Source of the DNA: Candidatus Tectimicrobiota bacterium
GTDB lineage: Bacteria > JACPUC01
DNA: 64,000 nucleotides
Direction of reading: 5' to 3'
Assembly (NCBI GenBank): GCA_016192455.1
Contig: JACPUC010000025.1
Location: 1 to 64,000, forward strand
The first letter of the stretch is position 1; every line of letters starts with the position of its first letter. Under the pieces are notes generated by a model that saw nothing but the letters and a program-made list of their open reading frames with translations, did no database searches and was not told the origin of the DNA. The position numbers were made by a program, and so were the translations under genes. Below, piece after piece: positions 36,095 through 45,405 of this stretch.

Positions 36095-37618
36095 TTAGTC
36101 ACGCGCTCCGCGCTTCACGGCGGAGTGCGTCAGCTCCTGCTTAAAACCGTACTCTTTCCAGCGCCGCCGCACGTTGTCTTCATCTTCCTGCGCCAGGTGC
36201 ACCGTGGGCGGGTAGCGCTCGCCATCCCACTTCTCCTGCGGCTCGAACTCCCAGTTGATCGTGCAATCGAAGAGGACGCGGTTCCACTTGCCGGTGCCGA
36301 AGCGGCGGACATCGTTGTCTTCCGCGCGGGTGCTGGGATCGAGGGGGGAGCCGATCATGCCGGGGAAGATCACGAGGTCGTTCTCTCCGGCGTTGAAGCG
36401 ATAGGCGAGCGCCCAGTCGAGCGCCGCGTAGTCGTGGATATCGATGTCGTCATCAACCACCATGACGTGCTTGTAGCGCTGCTGCGAGGCGCCGGTCCCC
36501 CAGAGCGCCGCCGCGACCTGCTTGGCGTGCCCGCGGTAGAACTTCTTGATGGCGACGACGATGTTCGTGCCGTTCGTCACCGGGTGCACGCAGACGTCCA
36601 CCACCCCCGGCACGCCGTTCGTATCGAGGATGCTCCAGGCCACCGCCGCCCGCTGGATGGCGGAGGTGACGCTGTTCTCGTTCAGCATGCCGGGCAGGGT
36701 GCCTTCGAGGGTGCCGCGCAGGATGGGGTCGTTGCGGTGCGTGATGCAGGTCACATCCATGGCCGGCTTCAGGCTTTCCAGTCCCCCGTAGTAGCCGGTG
36801 TACTCGCCGAACGGTCCCTCCATCATGAAGGTGGAGGGATCGGTGCCGATCTGCCCCTCGAGGACGATCTCCGCCGTGGCGGGAACGAGCAGATCGACGG
36901 TCTCGCAGCGCACCACGTCGGTCGCCTCGCCGCGCATCGCGCCCATGACATCGTACTCGCTGACATGCGCCGGCACCGGCGCCGAGGCGATGAAGGGCAG
37001 CATCGGGTCCCAGCCGAGCACCACCGCCACCGGCATCGGCTCGCCACGCCGCTGGTGCTTGATGAAGTGTTGGCCAATGTGCTGCCCGCCGATGAGCAGG
37101 AAGCCGATGGTATGCTTGTTGAGGACCTGCCCGCGGTAGACCCCGACGTTCAGGACGCCGCTGTCGGGATCGCGGCTCACGACGCCGGCGAAGGTGACGA
37201 TGTAGCGTCCCCCGTCGCGGTGGTGCCAGCGCGGCACCGGGAACTGGTAGAGGTCCACCGCATCGCCGAGGAGGATGTTCTCCTTCACCGGGCCGGTCGC
37301 CACCTCGCGAAAGGGCATGGGGGTCTTGAGGCGCTGCCGGTACTCGTTGACGAGGTCGCGGTAGTGCGTCTGCCGCGGCAACCCCATGGCCTGCGCCACC
37401 CGCGCGTAGGTCGCCAAGCCGCCGGTGAACAGCCTGGTGGAGATGGTATCGCGGTGGCCCGTGATGTTCTCGAAGAGGAGCGCCGGCCCACCCTCGCTGA
37501 AGGCCAGCCGTGTGATGGCGCCGATCTCCCGGTCCCAGTGCACCTCGGCACCAATCTGCAGCAGGTCGCCTGCGCCCTCGAGCGCATTGAGCCATTCCCG
37601 TAGATCTGCGTAGGCCAT
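36095..37618 (-). CDS. UbiD family decarboxylase (prenyl-FMN dependent)
   Basis: A 507-residue UbiD-type (de)carboxylase that acts on unsaturated or aromatic acids with prenylated FMN supplied by UbiX. The catalytic E-R-E set is visible: Arg in NVGVYRGQV, and both Glu residues in MMEGPFGEYTGYYGG. Other family stretches are WHHRDGGRYIVTF, AVVLGWDP, and VVDDDIDIHDY near the C terminus. The ATG at 37618 is chosen because GGGAG lies six bases upstream. It could act on hydroxybenzoates, phenolics or heteroaromatics; the substrate cannot be read. A second UbiD (42009-43388) and UbiX (55281-55919) are in the same window. Confidence 0.87.
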   Translation of the reverse strand: MAYADLREWLNALEGAGDLLQIGAEVHWDREIGAITRLAFSEGGPALLFENITGHRDTISTRLFTGGLATYARVAQAMGLPRQTHYRDLVNEYRQRLKTPMPFREVATGPVKENILLGDAVDLYQFPVPRWHHRDGGRYIVTFAGVVSRDPDSGVLNVGVYRGQVLNKHTIGFLLIGGQHIGQHFIKHQRRGEPMPVAVVLGWDPMLPFIASAPVPAHVSEYDVMGAMRGEATDVVRCETVDLLVPATAEIVLEGQIGTDPSTFMMEGPFGEYTGYYGGLESLKPAMDVTCITHRNDPILRGTLEGTLPGMLNENSVTSAIQRAAVAWSILDTNGVPGVVDVCVHPVTNGTNIVVAIKKFYRGHAKQVAAALWGTGASQQRYKHVMVVDDDIDIHDYAALDWALAYRFNAGENDLVIFPGMIGSPLDPSTRAEDNDVRRFGTGKWNRVLFDCTINWEFEPQEKWDGERYPPTVHLAQEDEDNVRRRWKEYGFKQELTHSAVKRGARD

Positions 37619-37904
37619 ACCCATCTCCCTGTGCGATCAGCTCGTCCCTCGGCACCGCGCCGAGCCCCGCAGAGCTCGGCGAACAGCGCGCACCCCTCTC
37701 GCTCCGGCCGGAAGCCCGGCTGGCTTCCAGGTGGCCTCTGAACGTCCGCTGCTTTGGTGTGGTGGAAAGGGGAACGCTGCAGCCCATGCAAGCGCTCCAC
37801 CGCGGGGCTGCGCGGCAGCATGCCTGTATTCTAAGACCAGGGAGCAGGGCTGTCTACCCTGCCGCCGCTCGGCGGTTGTGGCGCGTCGCGCCGTTCAGGC
37901 GGCC

Positions 37905-39185
37905 TCAGCGCGACCGGGGCGTCGCCGCAGGCGCGGTTCCCCGGCTGCTGGCCGGTGCGCGGCCCATGGCCACAATGCAGAGGCAGGCGATCCCCATAGC
38001 CGCCAGGACGATGAGGAATGGCACCGTGTAGCTCCGCCAGCGATCGAAGAGCATGCCTGCAAACCAGGCCCCGAAGGCTCCGGAGAGGCCATAGACGATT
38101 TCGAACAGACCCATGATGAAGCCGAGCCTGCGGCCCGGCGCAATGTCGGAGATGAGCGCTCCGTAGATCGGGCTGAGGGCCCCCAGGCCGATGCCGTAGC
38201 AGAGCAGAAAGGCATAGAGGACCGTGATGCCGAGGTGGATATTCATGAAGAGGAGGACGCCGGCGGCGCTGCAGGCGCTGCCCAGCAGGTAGGCGCGGCG
38301 GCGTCCGACGCGGTCCGAGGCGTAGCCCCCCAGCAAGCTGCCGCAGGTGCGCATGATGTTCACCAGCCCGAGGCTCGTCGCCGCCAGCATGGGGGTGTAC
38401 CCAACGTCCACCATATGGGCCACGGCGTGGATCATCATCAGGTTGTTGGTGAAGCCAATCACCATCGCCACCGGGAACATCAGTTGGAAGTCCCGCGAGC
38501 GCGCAATGCTGGCGAAGGGGGGCGAGGCATCGCCGGCGGGGCTGGCAATGTCCGAGCTTGAGGCAGCCGGGCTCTCGGCAGGCGGCGCCCCATCGACCGC
38601 CAGCCCCATGGCCTCGGGCCGCGAGCGCTGGAAGATGAGGCTGAGGGGAACGAGGAGGAGCGGAATGAGGAGGCCGAAGAGGAGGTAGGCGGTGCGCCAG
38701 TCGTATCGTTCGATGACCCACTGGATGCCGGGACCGAGGAAGAGGAGGCCGACGCCGATGCCGGCGATGGCAATGCCGTTGGCGGTCCCCAGGCGCCGAC
38801 GGAACCAGCGGGCGATGTAAGCGGCATTCGGTCCGAAGCCAAGGGCGCTGATGCCGAACGCAATGACGAACCCTTGCAGGACGTAGAGGTGCCAGACCGC
38901 GTCGATACGGCTGCTCAGCACCAACCCCAGGCCCAGCAGCAGCGCTCCGAGAGGGAAGAGGCCGCGCGGCCCGAAGCGGTCAAACAGGCCGCCGACGAGC
39001 GGCGAGCTCAAGGCGTAGACGACCATGCCGAGGGAGTACGCCCCGGCGGTGCTGCCGCGCGACCAGCCGAAGTCCTTCAGGAGGGCCACGTAGAAGATGG
39101 AGAACGAGAAGCGCGCCCCGACGGCCAGGGCGAAACAGACGAAGGAGACGCCGACGATGATCCAGCCGTAGTAGAGCTTACGCAT
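37905..39185 (-). CDS. MFS transporter, oxalate/formate antiporter (OFA)-like
   Basis: A 426-residue major facilitator with 12 hydrophobic segments. The N terminus MRKLYYGWIIVGVSFVCF is characteristic of the OFA and monocarboxylate branches, with motif A as GGLFDRFGPRGLFPLG and the second half repeating GGYASDRVGRRRAYLLG. A ~45-residue hydrophilic central loop rich in Ser/Ala/Pro divides the two halves. This branch moves small organic anions, so uptake or export of an aromatic or carboxylic acid for the neighbouring UbiD is plausible. It stands alone on the minus strand, 286 bases after ubiD. Confidence 0.82.
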   Translation of the reverse strand: MRKLYYGWIIVGVSFVCFALAVGARFSFSIFYVALLKDFGWSRGSTAGAYSLGMVVYALSSPLVGGLFDRFGPRGLFPLGALLLGLGLVLSSRIDAVWHLYVLQGFVIAFGISALGFGPNAAYIARWFRRRLGTANGIAIAGIGVGLLFLGPGIQWVIERYDWRTAYLLFGLLIPLLLVPLSLIFQRSRPEAMGLAVDGAPPAESPAASSSDIASPAGDASPPFASIARSRDFQLMFPVAMVIGFTNNLMMIHAVAHMVDVGYTPMLAATSLGLVNIMRTCGSLLGGYASDRVGRRRAYLLGSACSAAGVLLFMNIHLGITVLYAFLLCYGIGLGALSPIYGALISDIAPGRRLGFIMGLFEIVYGLSGAFGAWFAGMLFDRWRSYTVPFLIVLAAMGIACLCIVAMGRAPASSRGTAPAATPRSR

Positions 39186-39522
39186 GCTTCTCTGGGGTTA
39201 GGGTGAGGGGATAGGAAAAACCTGCCAGCAGGAGGCTCACGCGCCACGATGCACCTCGATCGGGAGGTACCCGCGGGCGCGCCCGCGTAGCACGACGGGC
39301 GGGGCGAGCCCCACCCCTACGAATGGGAGCTCACCGCAGGCGCGCCGAAGCAACGGCAACGGCGGACCTCACCGGCTCGGCAAGGCGATGGAGCAAGGTG
39401 GTTGCGCCCCCCGATGCCTCGGCAGCGCACGCAGCTTGACTTTCGCGGGGGTGAGTGCAACCTTAGTACGTCTGCCCTGATTTGCCAAGGGAATGCTCTA
39501 GGGGTGCGGTCAGGAGCGTACG
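39186..39522. other. Divergent intergenic region with palindromic element
   Basis: 337 bases between divergent genes. It contains the REP-like element listed at 39264-39322 and a TTGACT (39436-39441) without a properly spaced -10. AGGAG precedes the sulfurtransferase ATG. No gene is evident. Confidence 0.5.
39264..39322. repeat. REP-like double palindrome
   Basis: Two adjacent hairpins: a perfect 16-base palindrome CGCGGGCGCGCCCGCG (39272-39287) and GGGCGGGGC/GCCCCACCC (39297-39305 / 39308-39316, one G-T pair). The layout resembles dispersed extragenic palindromes of GC-rich bacteria. A single copy is seen here, so the repeat nature is an inference. Confidence 0.4.
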
Positions 39523-40365
39523 ATGAGTTCCCCCCTGTCCAACGACGCGACGTCTTCCATCCTGGTCACGCCGGAGTGGCTGCAGGCGCGCCTGGGGGAC
39601 CCTGCCCTGCGCGTCATCGACGTGCGTCCGGCGGAGAGCTTCGCCAAGGGGCACATCGTGGGCGCCGCGAACATCGACCTCTACGGCATGACCTGGCACG
39701 ACACGTCGCCGACGGGGCTGCGGGATTTCCAGCAAACCATGGAGGCGGCTCTCTCCGGCGCGGGCGTCACCCACGAGCACACGGTCGTCTTCTACCAGGG
39801 GAACAGCGGCATGGTGGCGGCGCGCGGCTTCTGGATGCTCGAATACTTCGGGCACAGCTCGCCGCGCATCCTGGACGGCGGCCTGAAGGCGTGGTCGGCC
39901 GCCGGCTTCGGCCTCACCCACGTGATGGACCCGCCGGCGCCAAGTACGTTCAAGGCCAGGCTCACTCCTCTCCGCCTCGCCACCTATGAGTACGTGCGCG
40001 CGCACCTGCATGATCCCAACGTAGTGCTCTTCGATGTGCGCGCGCCGGAGGAGTACTACGGCGAACACGTGCGCGCGGCGCGCGGCGGCGTCATCCCCGG
40101 CGCCGTCAACTGCGAGTGGACGCAGGCGCTCGCCGAGGACGGGCGGTTCAAGGACCCGGCCGAGCTGTGGCCGCTCTACGAGGGGCTGGGGATCAGCGCG
40201 GCGAAGGAGATCATCCCTTACTGCCAGGGAGGCTTCCGCTCCTCGCACGCCTACGTTGCCCTGCGTCTGCTCGGCTATGGGCGGCTGCGCAACTACATGG
40301 GCTCCTGGAAGGAGTGGGGCGACCGCCTGGAGTTGCCGATCGAGACGCCCCAGCGGCCGCGCTAG
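39523..40365 (+). CDS. Thiosulfate/3-mercaptopyruvate sulfurtransferase (two rhodanese domains)
   Basis: A 280-residue protein with two rhodanese domains. The N-terminal one (~16-130) is inactive-type, with VIDVRPAESFAKGHI and FYQGNSGMVAARGFWML. The C-terminal one (~150-275) carries the catalytic Cys in YCQGGFRSSHA, preceded by LFDVRAPEEYYGEHVRAARGG and IPGAVNCEW. The active-site loop CQGGFR suggests a thiosulfate-type rather than a 3-mercaptopyruvate-type enzyme (CGSGVT), but this is a weak guide. It would transfer sulfur to cyanide or thiols. AGGAG lies 7 bases before the ATG. It converges with the isochorismatase-family gene and overlaps its end by four bases. Confidence 0.83.
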   Translation: MSSPLSNDATSSILVTPEWLQARLGDPALRVIDVRPAESFAKGHIVGAANIDLYGMTWHDTSPTGLRDFQQTMEAALSGAGVTHEHTVVFYQGNSGMVAARGFWMLEYFGHSSPRILDGGLKAWSAAGFGLTHVMDPPAPSTFKARLTPLRLATYEYVRAHLHDPNVVLFDVRAPEEYYGEHVRAARGGVIPGAVNCEWTQALAEDGRFKDPAELWPLYEGLGISAAKEIIPYCQGGFRSSHAYVALRLLGYGRLRNYMGSWKEWGDRLELPIETPQRPR

Positions 40366-41000
40366 GAAGCCGGCTCGAGAGCCGCGATGAGCGTCTCCGA
40401 AGCGACCACCTCGGCGAAGATGGGCAGGATATGCTCGACGGAGAAGGCGTGCATGGCGGCGTTCATGCTAGCGCAGCAATCCTCCGCGACGAGGACACGG
40501 TAACCGGCGTCGGCGGCGTGCCGCGCCGATGACTCGACGACGAAGTTTGTGGCCACCCCGCAGAGGATGAGGGTGGAGGCCCCCAGCCCGGTGAGGATCA
40601 CCTCGAGGGGGGAACCGTAGAAGGCATTGACGCGCAGCTTGTTCACCACCAGGTCGCCGGGCTGGGGCGCAATGGCGGCGTGGACCTCCGCACCCCACGA
40701 GCCCTTGACGAGGGTCTGGCTCTTGCGGGCGCCGCGGAACATGCGGGCGTTCTCGCGCACCTCCCGGTGGCCAGGCTCGTAGGCCACGATGATGTAGATG
40801 ACTGGCACCTGGGCGCGCCGCGCGGCTTCGGCCAGGGAAGCGATGCGCGGCAGGATGGCGCGCTCCGCAACCTGAGCCGCAAAGCCCCAGGGCACCATCT
40901 TCCCTTCCGGGTGAATGATCTCGTTTTGACAATCCATGATCAGCAGCGCGGTGCTGTCATGGTCGAGTGCAAGACGGCTCACCCCCTCATCCTCCAGCAC
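40362..41000 (-). CDS. Isochorismatase-family cysteine hydrolase
   Basis: A ~212-residue alpha/beta hydrolase of the isochorismatase/nicotinamidase group. The catalytic Asp is in LLIMDCQNEI, the Lys in GDLVVNKLRVNAF, and the Cys in LILCGVATNFVVESSARHAADAGY (read CGVATNFVVESSA), with VLVAEDCCASMN after it. Members hydrolyse amides or isochorismate-like ethers; the substrate here is unknown. The GTG at 41000 is chosen (GGGAA six bases upstream); a longer frame to 41045 would overlap the divergent EamA gene. Other GTG starts are possible. Confidence 0.75.
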   Translation of the reverse strand: MLEDEGVSRLALDHDSTALLIMDCQNEIIHPEGKMVPWGFAAQVAERAILPRIASLAEAARRAQVPVIYIIVAYEPGHREVRENARMFRGARKSQTLVKGSWGAEVHAAIAPQPGDLVVNKLRVNAFYGSPLEVILTGLGASTLILCGVATNFVVESSARHAADAGYRVLVAEDCCASMNAAMHAFSVEHILPIFAEVVASETLIAALEPAS

Positions 41001-41011
41001 GAACGGTTCCC

Positions 41012-41881
41012 ATGCTGCCGCAATTCTTGGCGCTCGGCGCGTCACTCTCCTTCGGCTTCCTCATCGTCTTCGTTCAGCTCGGCCTGAATGCTGGCGGCAC
41101 ACCCCTCGCCAGCACCATCCTTAACCTGGTGGTCAACACCCTCTTCCTCTGGGTCTTCCTGATTGTCTGGGGGGATCTCGGGCAGGTGCTGAACACCGGC
41201 GTCTGGGTCTTCCTCCTCATCGGCGCCTTCGTGCCCGGCCTGGCGCGCTACTCGTACTTCCACGGCGCCCAGCGCATCGGCGCCTCCCGTTCGGCGACGC
41301 TCAAATCGCTCAGCCCCCTCTTCTCCGTGCTCATCGCCATCTCAGCCTTCGGCGAGCGCCTCACGCCGTTCACCGCGGTCGGCACGGCGCTGATCGTGGC
41401 GGGGATCCTCCTCGTCTCCAGCAAGCGCGGCGCGCAAGAGACGTGGCCAAAGGTCTACCTCATCTTTCCCCTCATCACGGCCCTGCTCTTCGCATTGCGC
41501 GACAACCTGGCGCGTTTCGGCTTCAACCTTGTCGCTTCGCCGCTCGTCGGCGCCGCCATGGCCGCCACCGGCGGGTTCTTGAGCTTGCTGCTCATCAGCA
41601 GGGTGCAGGGAAGCGCTGGGCAGCTCCACATGCAACATCGCAGCTCGCTCTACTTTGCCGCCTCCGGAGTCTTCGGCGGCATTGCGTATATCTGCCTCTT
41701 CACGGCGCTCTCGACCGGCCGCGTCGTCACCGTGGCCCCCTTGCTGTACGCCGATCCTCTCCTGGTGCCGGTGATCTCGTACATCCTCCTGCGCGGCAGC
41801 GAGCCCCTGAGCTGGCGGCTGGCGCTCGGCGCGGTCTGCGTCGTGTCCGGCATCACCTTCATCTTCCAGGCGCGCGTCTAA
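41012..41881 (+). CDS. EamA/DMT-family transporter
   Basis: A 289-residue membrane protein with 10 hydrophobic segments in two repeats. The EamA repeat signatures are visible in RIGASRSATLKSLSPLFSVL with ISAFGERLTP, and in ALSTGRVVTVAPLLYADPLLVPVISYILLRG with EPLSWRLALGAVCVVSG. This family exports amino acids, metabolites or drugs by an unknown or proton-coupled mechanism. Its start (41012) faces the start of the isochorismatase gene only about 11 bases away, so the two probably share a divergent control region. The substrate cannot be deduced. Confidence 0.8.
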   Translation: MLPQFLALGASLSFGFLIVFVQLGLNAGGTPLASTILNLVVNTLFLWVFLIVWGDLGQVLNTGVWVFLLIGAFVPGLARYSYFHGAQRIGASRSATLKSLSPLFSVLIAISAFGERLTPFTAVGTALIVAGILLVSSKRGAQETWPKVYLIFPLITALLFALRDNLARFGFNLVASPLVGAAMAATGGFLSLLLISRVQGSAGQLHMQHRSSLYFAASGVFGGIAYICLFTALSTGRVVTVAPLLYADPLLVPVISYILLRGSEPLSWRLALGAVCVVSGITFIFQARV

Positions 41882-42008
41882 CCTCTGCGGCCCGCCGGCG
41901 GTCGCCGCTCGACCCGCGGCGGCGCCTCGATGGCGCACCGCGCCCCTGATCCCTCGGGGTTAAGGTGGGCAGCGCGGCGGAGCGGGAGGCTCGCTGGCGG
42001 CAGGCAGC

Positions 42009-43388
42009 CTACGCGGGGCTGGGCTGATCCGGGAAGTACTCGCTCCAGCGCTGGACCACGCGCTGGGCGACCTGTGCCGGCACGTTGGGGAGGAGGTAGC
42101 GTTGCAGCGGCGCATCCAGGGCTTTCGTGGCATCGATGCCCATCTTCGCCACCGTGTTGTTGACGGCCATCGGATCGGCATTGTTGCTCTTCGCCCCAGG
42201 GATGACGAAGATGTCGCGCTCAAAATCAGAGCGCGTGGCGATCGCCCACTCGACCTCGTAGGGGTCCTCGATGTCGATATCCTCGTCGACGACGATGGCG
42301 CGCTTCAGGAGGTCCTGACTGGCAAAGGCGGCGAAGGCGGCGCTCTTCCCCTCCCCTTCGGTGCGCTTCTTGATGGCGATGACGGCATGGAAGCGGCACG
42401 ACCCTCCCTCGCTCATGAAGACGCGCTGGGTGCCGGGGACGGTCTTGCGCACATCGCGGAAGAGGGTCGCCTCGCGCGCGATGCCGCCGATGAGGAGGTG
42501 CTCGGGATGCTTTCCGGCGCTCACCACCTGCAGAATGGGATGCTCGCGGTGGGTGACGCACTTGACGTGCAGGCGTGGGTTCTGCTTCCGGCCGCCGTAG
42601 GTGCCGGGGAACTCGCCGAACGGGGCCTCCTCGGCGAGGTCATCGGGGTGCATGACCGCTTCGATGACGATCTCGGCATGCGCCGGCACCTCGAGGTCCA
42701 CCGTCCTGCACTTCACGACCTCAAGCGGTTCGCCGAAGATGCCGCCCGCAACCCGCAACTCGTCATAGCCGAGCTCGAGGAGGCATTGCGAGGCGACGAG
42801 CACCGCCGGGTGGTTGCCGACGACGAACGCCAGCTCCAGCGGCCGCCCCAGCTCGAAGCAGCGTTTGCGGATGGTGTGCAGGTGGGTGGGAGCGATGTTC
42901 GTCCCCATCACCGCCGGCTCCTGGATGTGCAGGCGATTGATGGAGACGTTCCGCACCCCAGTGTCGGGATGCTTGGCGATGCAGACGCCGGCGGAGATGT
43001 ACGGCCCGGCATCGAACTCGGAGAGGGTGGGAATGGGGAACATTTTCAGGAGGTCGATGTCGTGATCGACGACCACCTCCTGGCAGGGTGCCTCCTGCAC
43101 CGAGCGCGGCTCGATGGGGTGCTCCACGGCGTGGACCACGCGCGCCTGCACCTCGGAGAGCGGCAGATTGAGGGCGGCGGCGAACTTGCCGCGGGTGTTG
43201 AGCACGTTGCCCACGGCCCGCCCGCCGGAACCCCGCAGCTTCGTGAAGAGGACGGCGGGGCCACGTTTCAGGCGCCAGAGGATGCCGGCGAGCTCGAACC
43301 GGGGATCAACCTCGGCGGCGGCATGCCACAGCTCGCCCGCCGCTTCGTACCTCTCCAGGGCATGGCGCAAACTCTGCGACACAAACAT
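42009..43388 (-). CDS. UbiD family decarboxylase, second paralogue
   Basis: A 459-residue UbiD-type enzyme. The catalytic Arg is in VSINRLHI and the two Glu residues in EEAPFGEFPGTYGG, giving the E-R-E set. Further family stretches are NVLNTRGKFAAAL, MFPIPTLSEFDAGPYI and VVDEDIDIEDPYEVEWA. It is shorter than the first UbiD and differs widely, so the substrate probably differs. AAGGAA lies at the right distance before the ATG at 43388, and residues before it are not conserved-looking. It is the last gene behind the ABC importer genes on the same strand, suggesting that it acts on the imported compound. Confidence 0.86.
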   Translation of the reverse strand: MFVSQSLRHALERYEAAGELWHAAAEVDPRFELAGILWRLKRGPAVLFTKLRGSGGRAVGNVLNTRGKFAAALNLPLSEVQARVVHAVEHPIEPRSVQEAPCQEVVVDHDIDLLKMFPIPTLSEFDAGPYISAGVCIAKHPDTGVRNVSINRLHIQEPAVMGTNIAPTHLHTIRKRCFELGRPLELAFVVGNHPAVLVASQCLLELGYDELRVAGGIFGEPLEVVKCRTVDLEVPAHAEIVIEAVMHPDDLAEEAPFGEFPGTYGGRKQNPRLHVKCVTHREHPILQVVSAGKHPEHLLIGGIAREATLFRDVRKTVPGTQRVFMSEGGSCRFHAVIAIKKRTEGEGKSAAFAAFASQDLLKRAIVVDEDIDIEDPYEVEWAIATRSDFERDIFVIPGAKSNNADPMAVNNTVAKMGIDATKALDAPLQRYLLPNVPAQVAQRVVQRWSEYFPDQPSPA

Positions 43389-43614
43389 TTCCTTTCCCAC
43401 CCGGCCATGGGATGAACGCCGCGGTCGTTCCGCGCCCTGGCAGCAGCTCCATGGGAGGAGACAGCAGCGCCCACGACACCTTCCAGGGGCCGAAGAGAAG
43501 ACTCGGAGGTGAGGTGAAAGAGCCCTGCAATGCGAGCGCACGCAGGGCTTCCTCAACGTCTCGCAACTCCAGGGCACGCCGCCTGCGAGGCGCAGTCGCG
43601 GTCGGCCCCGCCCC

Positions 43615-44478
43615 TTATTGGCGCGTCACGGTGGTGGACCAGGGGCAGAGCACCTTCTCAAGCCACTGGATGAACCAAGTCGAGAGAATGCCCAGAATCC
43701 CGAAGGTGATGATGCAGGCGAACATCTGCTGCACCAGCATGAGCTGGTACGACTCCCAAAGGAGGTACCCCAAGCCGGAGTTGGTCGCTTCCAGCTCCGT
43801 GACGAAGACCAGGATGAGCGCGATGCCGGCGCCCAGACGCAGGCCGGTGAAGATATTCGGCAGGGCTCCCGGCAGCACGACCTTGAGGAAAATCTGCCGT
43901 TCCGAGGCCCCGAGGTCGCGCGCCGCTCGGATGAGGATGGGATTAAGCGTCTTCACGCCGGTGACCGTGTTGATGAGCACCAGGAAGAGCACGCCGACGA
44001 GGATCGTCACCACCTTCGAGGGGTCGCCCAGGCCGAACCAGAGCATGAAGAGCGGGAAGAGGGCTGACTTCGGGATGGGGTAGATCGCGGCAACGAGCGG
44101 GTCAACGATGTCCTCGATGATCTGCGACCAACCGACGAACAGGCCGACGATGATGCCGAGAAGGGAGCCGTAGAGGAAGCCCTGGCCCGTGCGCAGGAAG
44201 CTCATCCAGATGGCGTACGGCAAGGTCCCATCGGCCGTGAGCCGCACGAAGACGCGCAGAACGGACAAGGGGGGCGGGAGAAAGATTTCGCCCACCTTGC
44301 CGATGCGCACGATGAGCTCCCATGCCACCAAGAGAATGAGGGGCGAGAGGACGCGGATCACCGTGGAGCGCGGGAACCACGACTTCCTTGGGAGCTTCAG
44401 ACCTTCAAGGCCGGTGAGCTCGACCGCCAGCGCTCCGCCTGCTTGCCTGCCGCCTAGGTTGGAAACGTCAGTAGTCAT
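43615..44478 (-). CDS. ABC transporter permease, SsuC/TauC/NrtB type (1)
   Basis: A 287-residue inner-membrane permease of the nitrate/sulfonate/taurine importer family with about six helices. The cytoplasmic EAA loop that contacts the ATPase is visible as RAARDLGASERQIFLKVVLPGALPNIFTGLR, read in parts as ARDLGASERQ and VVLPGALPNI. A hydrophilic N-terminal part precedes the first helix (VIRVLSPLILLVAWELIV). It starts 15 bases after the ATPase gene at 44494 and probably forms a pair with it. The substrate is probably a small organic or inorganic anion. Confidence 0.85.
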   Translation of the reverse strand: MTTDVSNLGGRQAGGALAVELTGLEGLKLPRKSWFPRSTVIRVLSPLILLVAWELIVRIGKVGEIFLPPPLSVLRVFVRLTADGTLPYAIWMSFLRTGQGFLYGSLLGIIVGLFVGWSQIIEDIVDPLVAAIYPIPKSALFPLFMLWFGLGDPSKVVTILVGVLFLVLINTVTGVKTLNPILIRAARDLGASERQIFLKVVLPGALPNIFTGLRLGAGIALILVFVTELEATNSGLGYLLWESYQLMLVQQMFACIITFGILGILSTWFIQWLEKVLCPWSTTVTRQ

Positions 44479-44493
44479 GGCTTCGTTCTCACT

Positions 44494-45282
44494 CTAAAGT
44501 TCGCGCTCGCGGCGCATGCTCTTGTCGACTTCCGCTGCAATATGCTCCGCCAGCATCGCCAGAACCTTGACCTCGCGCTCGTTCGTCGTCGAACGGGGCC
44601 GAGGGATGTCCGCGATGTCGATGATCTCCTTGACCCGCCCGGGGCGCGAGCTCATGAGGACGATGCGTTCGCCAAGGAGGACCGCTTCTTCCAGACTGTG
44701 GGTGACGTACACGAAGGTCTTCTTCGTCTTGCTCCAGATGCTGACGAGCTCCGTCTGCAAGACGCGCCGCGTCTGCGCATCGAGGGCCGCCAAGGGTTCA
44801 TCGAAGAGGATCACCTCCGGGTCGTTGGCCAGGGCGCGCGCCAGCGCCACACGCTGGCGCATGCCGCCCGAAAGCTCGTTCGGGAAGCGGGTCTCGAAGC
44901 CGGTGAGGTTCACGAGTTCGATGTACCGCTCCGCTTCGCGGTAGCGCGCTCGCTTCCGAACCCGCCGCATCTCCGGTCCGAACGCGACATTGTCGATGAC
45001 GGTGCGCCAGGGGAAGAGGGCGTACTCCTGGAACACCGTACAGGTGAGGCGCTTGTTGTCATGACTCTTCTCGGTGAAGGTGATCTCTCCACTTGTCGGA
45101 TGATCAAGCCCCGAGAGCATGAACAACAGGGTCGACTTGCCGCAGCCGCTCGGACCCAACAGGATGAGGAACTCCGAGCGATTCAGGTCAAGGTCTATGC
45201 GGTCGAGCGCGTGGACGTACTCACCGGTGCGCTCGACGAAGAAGACTTTCGTGAGGTTACGGATTGCGCAGATATTCTCCAT
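44494..45282 (-). CDS. ABC transporter ATP-binding protein, SsuB/TauB/NrtD type (1)
   Basis: A 262-residue ATPase. Walker A is GPSGCGKST, the Q-loop is in VFQEYALFPWRT, the signature is LSGGMRQR, Walker B is VILFDEPLAALD and the switch His is in VYVTHSLEEA. It energises an importer of the nitrate/sulfonate/taurine family. It lies 15 bases before permease 1 and 124 bases after permease 2. There is no fused substrate-binding domain. Confidence 0.9.
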   Translation of the reverse strand: MENICAIRNLTKVFFVERTGEYVHALDRIDLDLNRSEFLILLGPSGCGKSTLLFMLSGLDHPTSGEITFTEKSHDNKRLTCTVFQEYALFPWRTVIDNVAFGPEMRRVRKRARYREAERYIELVNLTGFETRFPNELSGGMRQRVALARALANDPEVILFDEPLAALDAQTRRVLQTELVSIWSKTKKTFVYVTHSLEEAVLLGERIVLMSSRPGRVKEIIDIADIPRPRSTTNEREVKVLAMLAEHIAAEVDKSMRREREL

Positions 45283-45405
45283 GCGGTCACATTCTCAGCA
45301 GGTGTCCAACAAGAGCGGCCCGGCTGCCTCCGTCAGGAAGCGACAAGGACTCACTTCATCCCCCCAACGCCGCATTTCTTAGCACGCGGGGCTCCACCTC
45401 CCTCC

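Noticed and set aside
35984-37603. A 539-codon plus-strand frame opposite the first UbiD gene
   Set aside because: Shadow frame; no ribosome site or motif, and the UbiD frame on the minus strand is complete.
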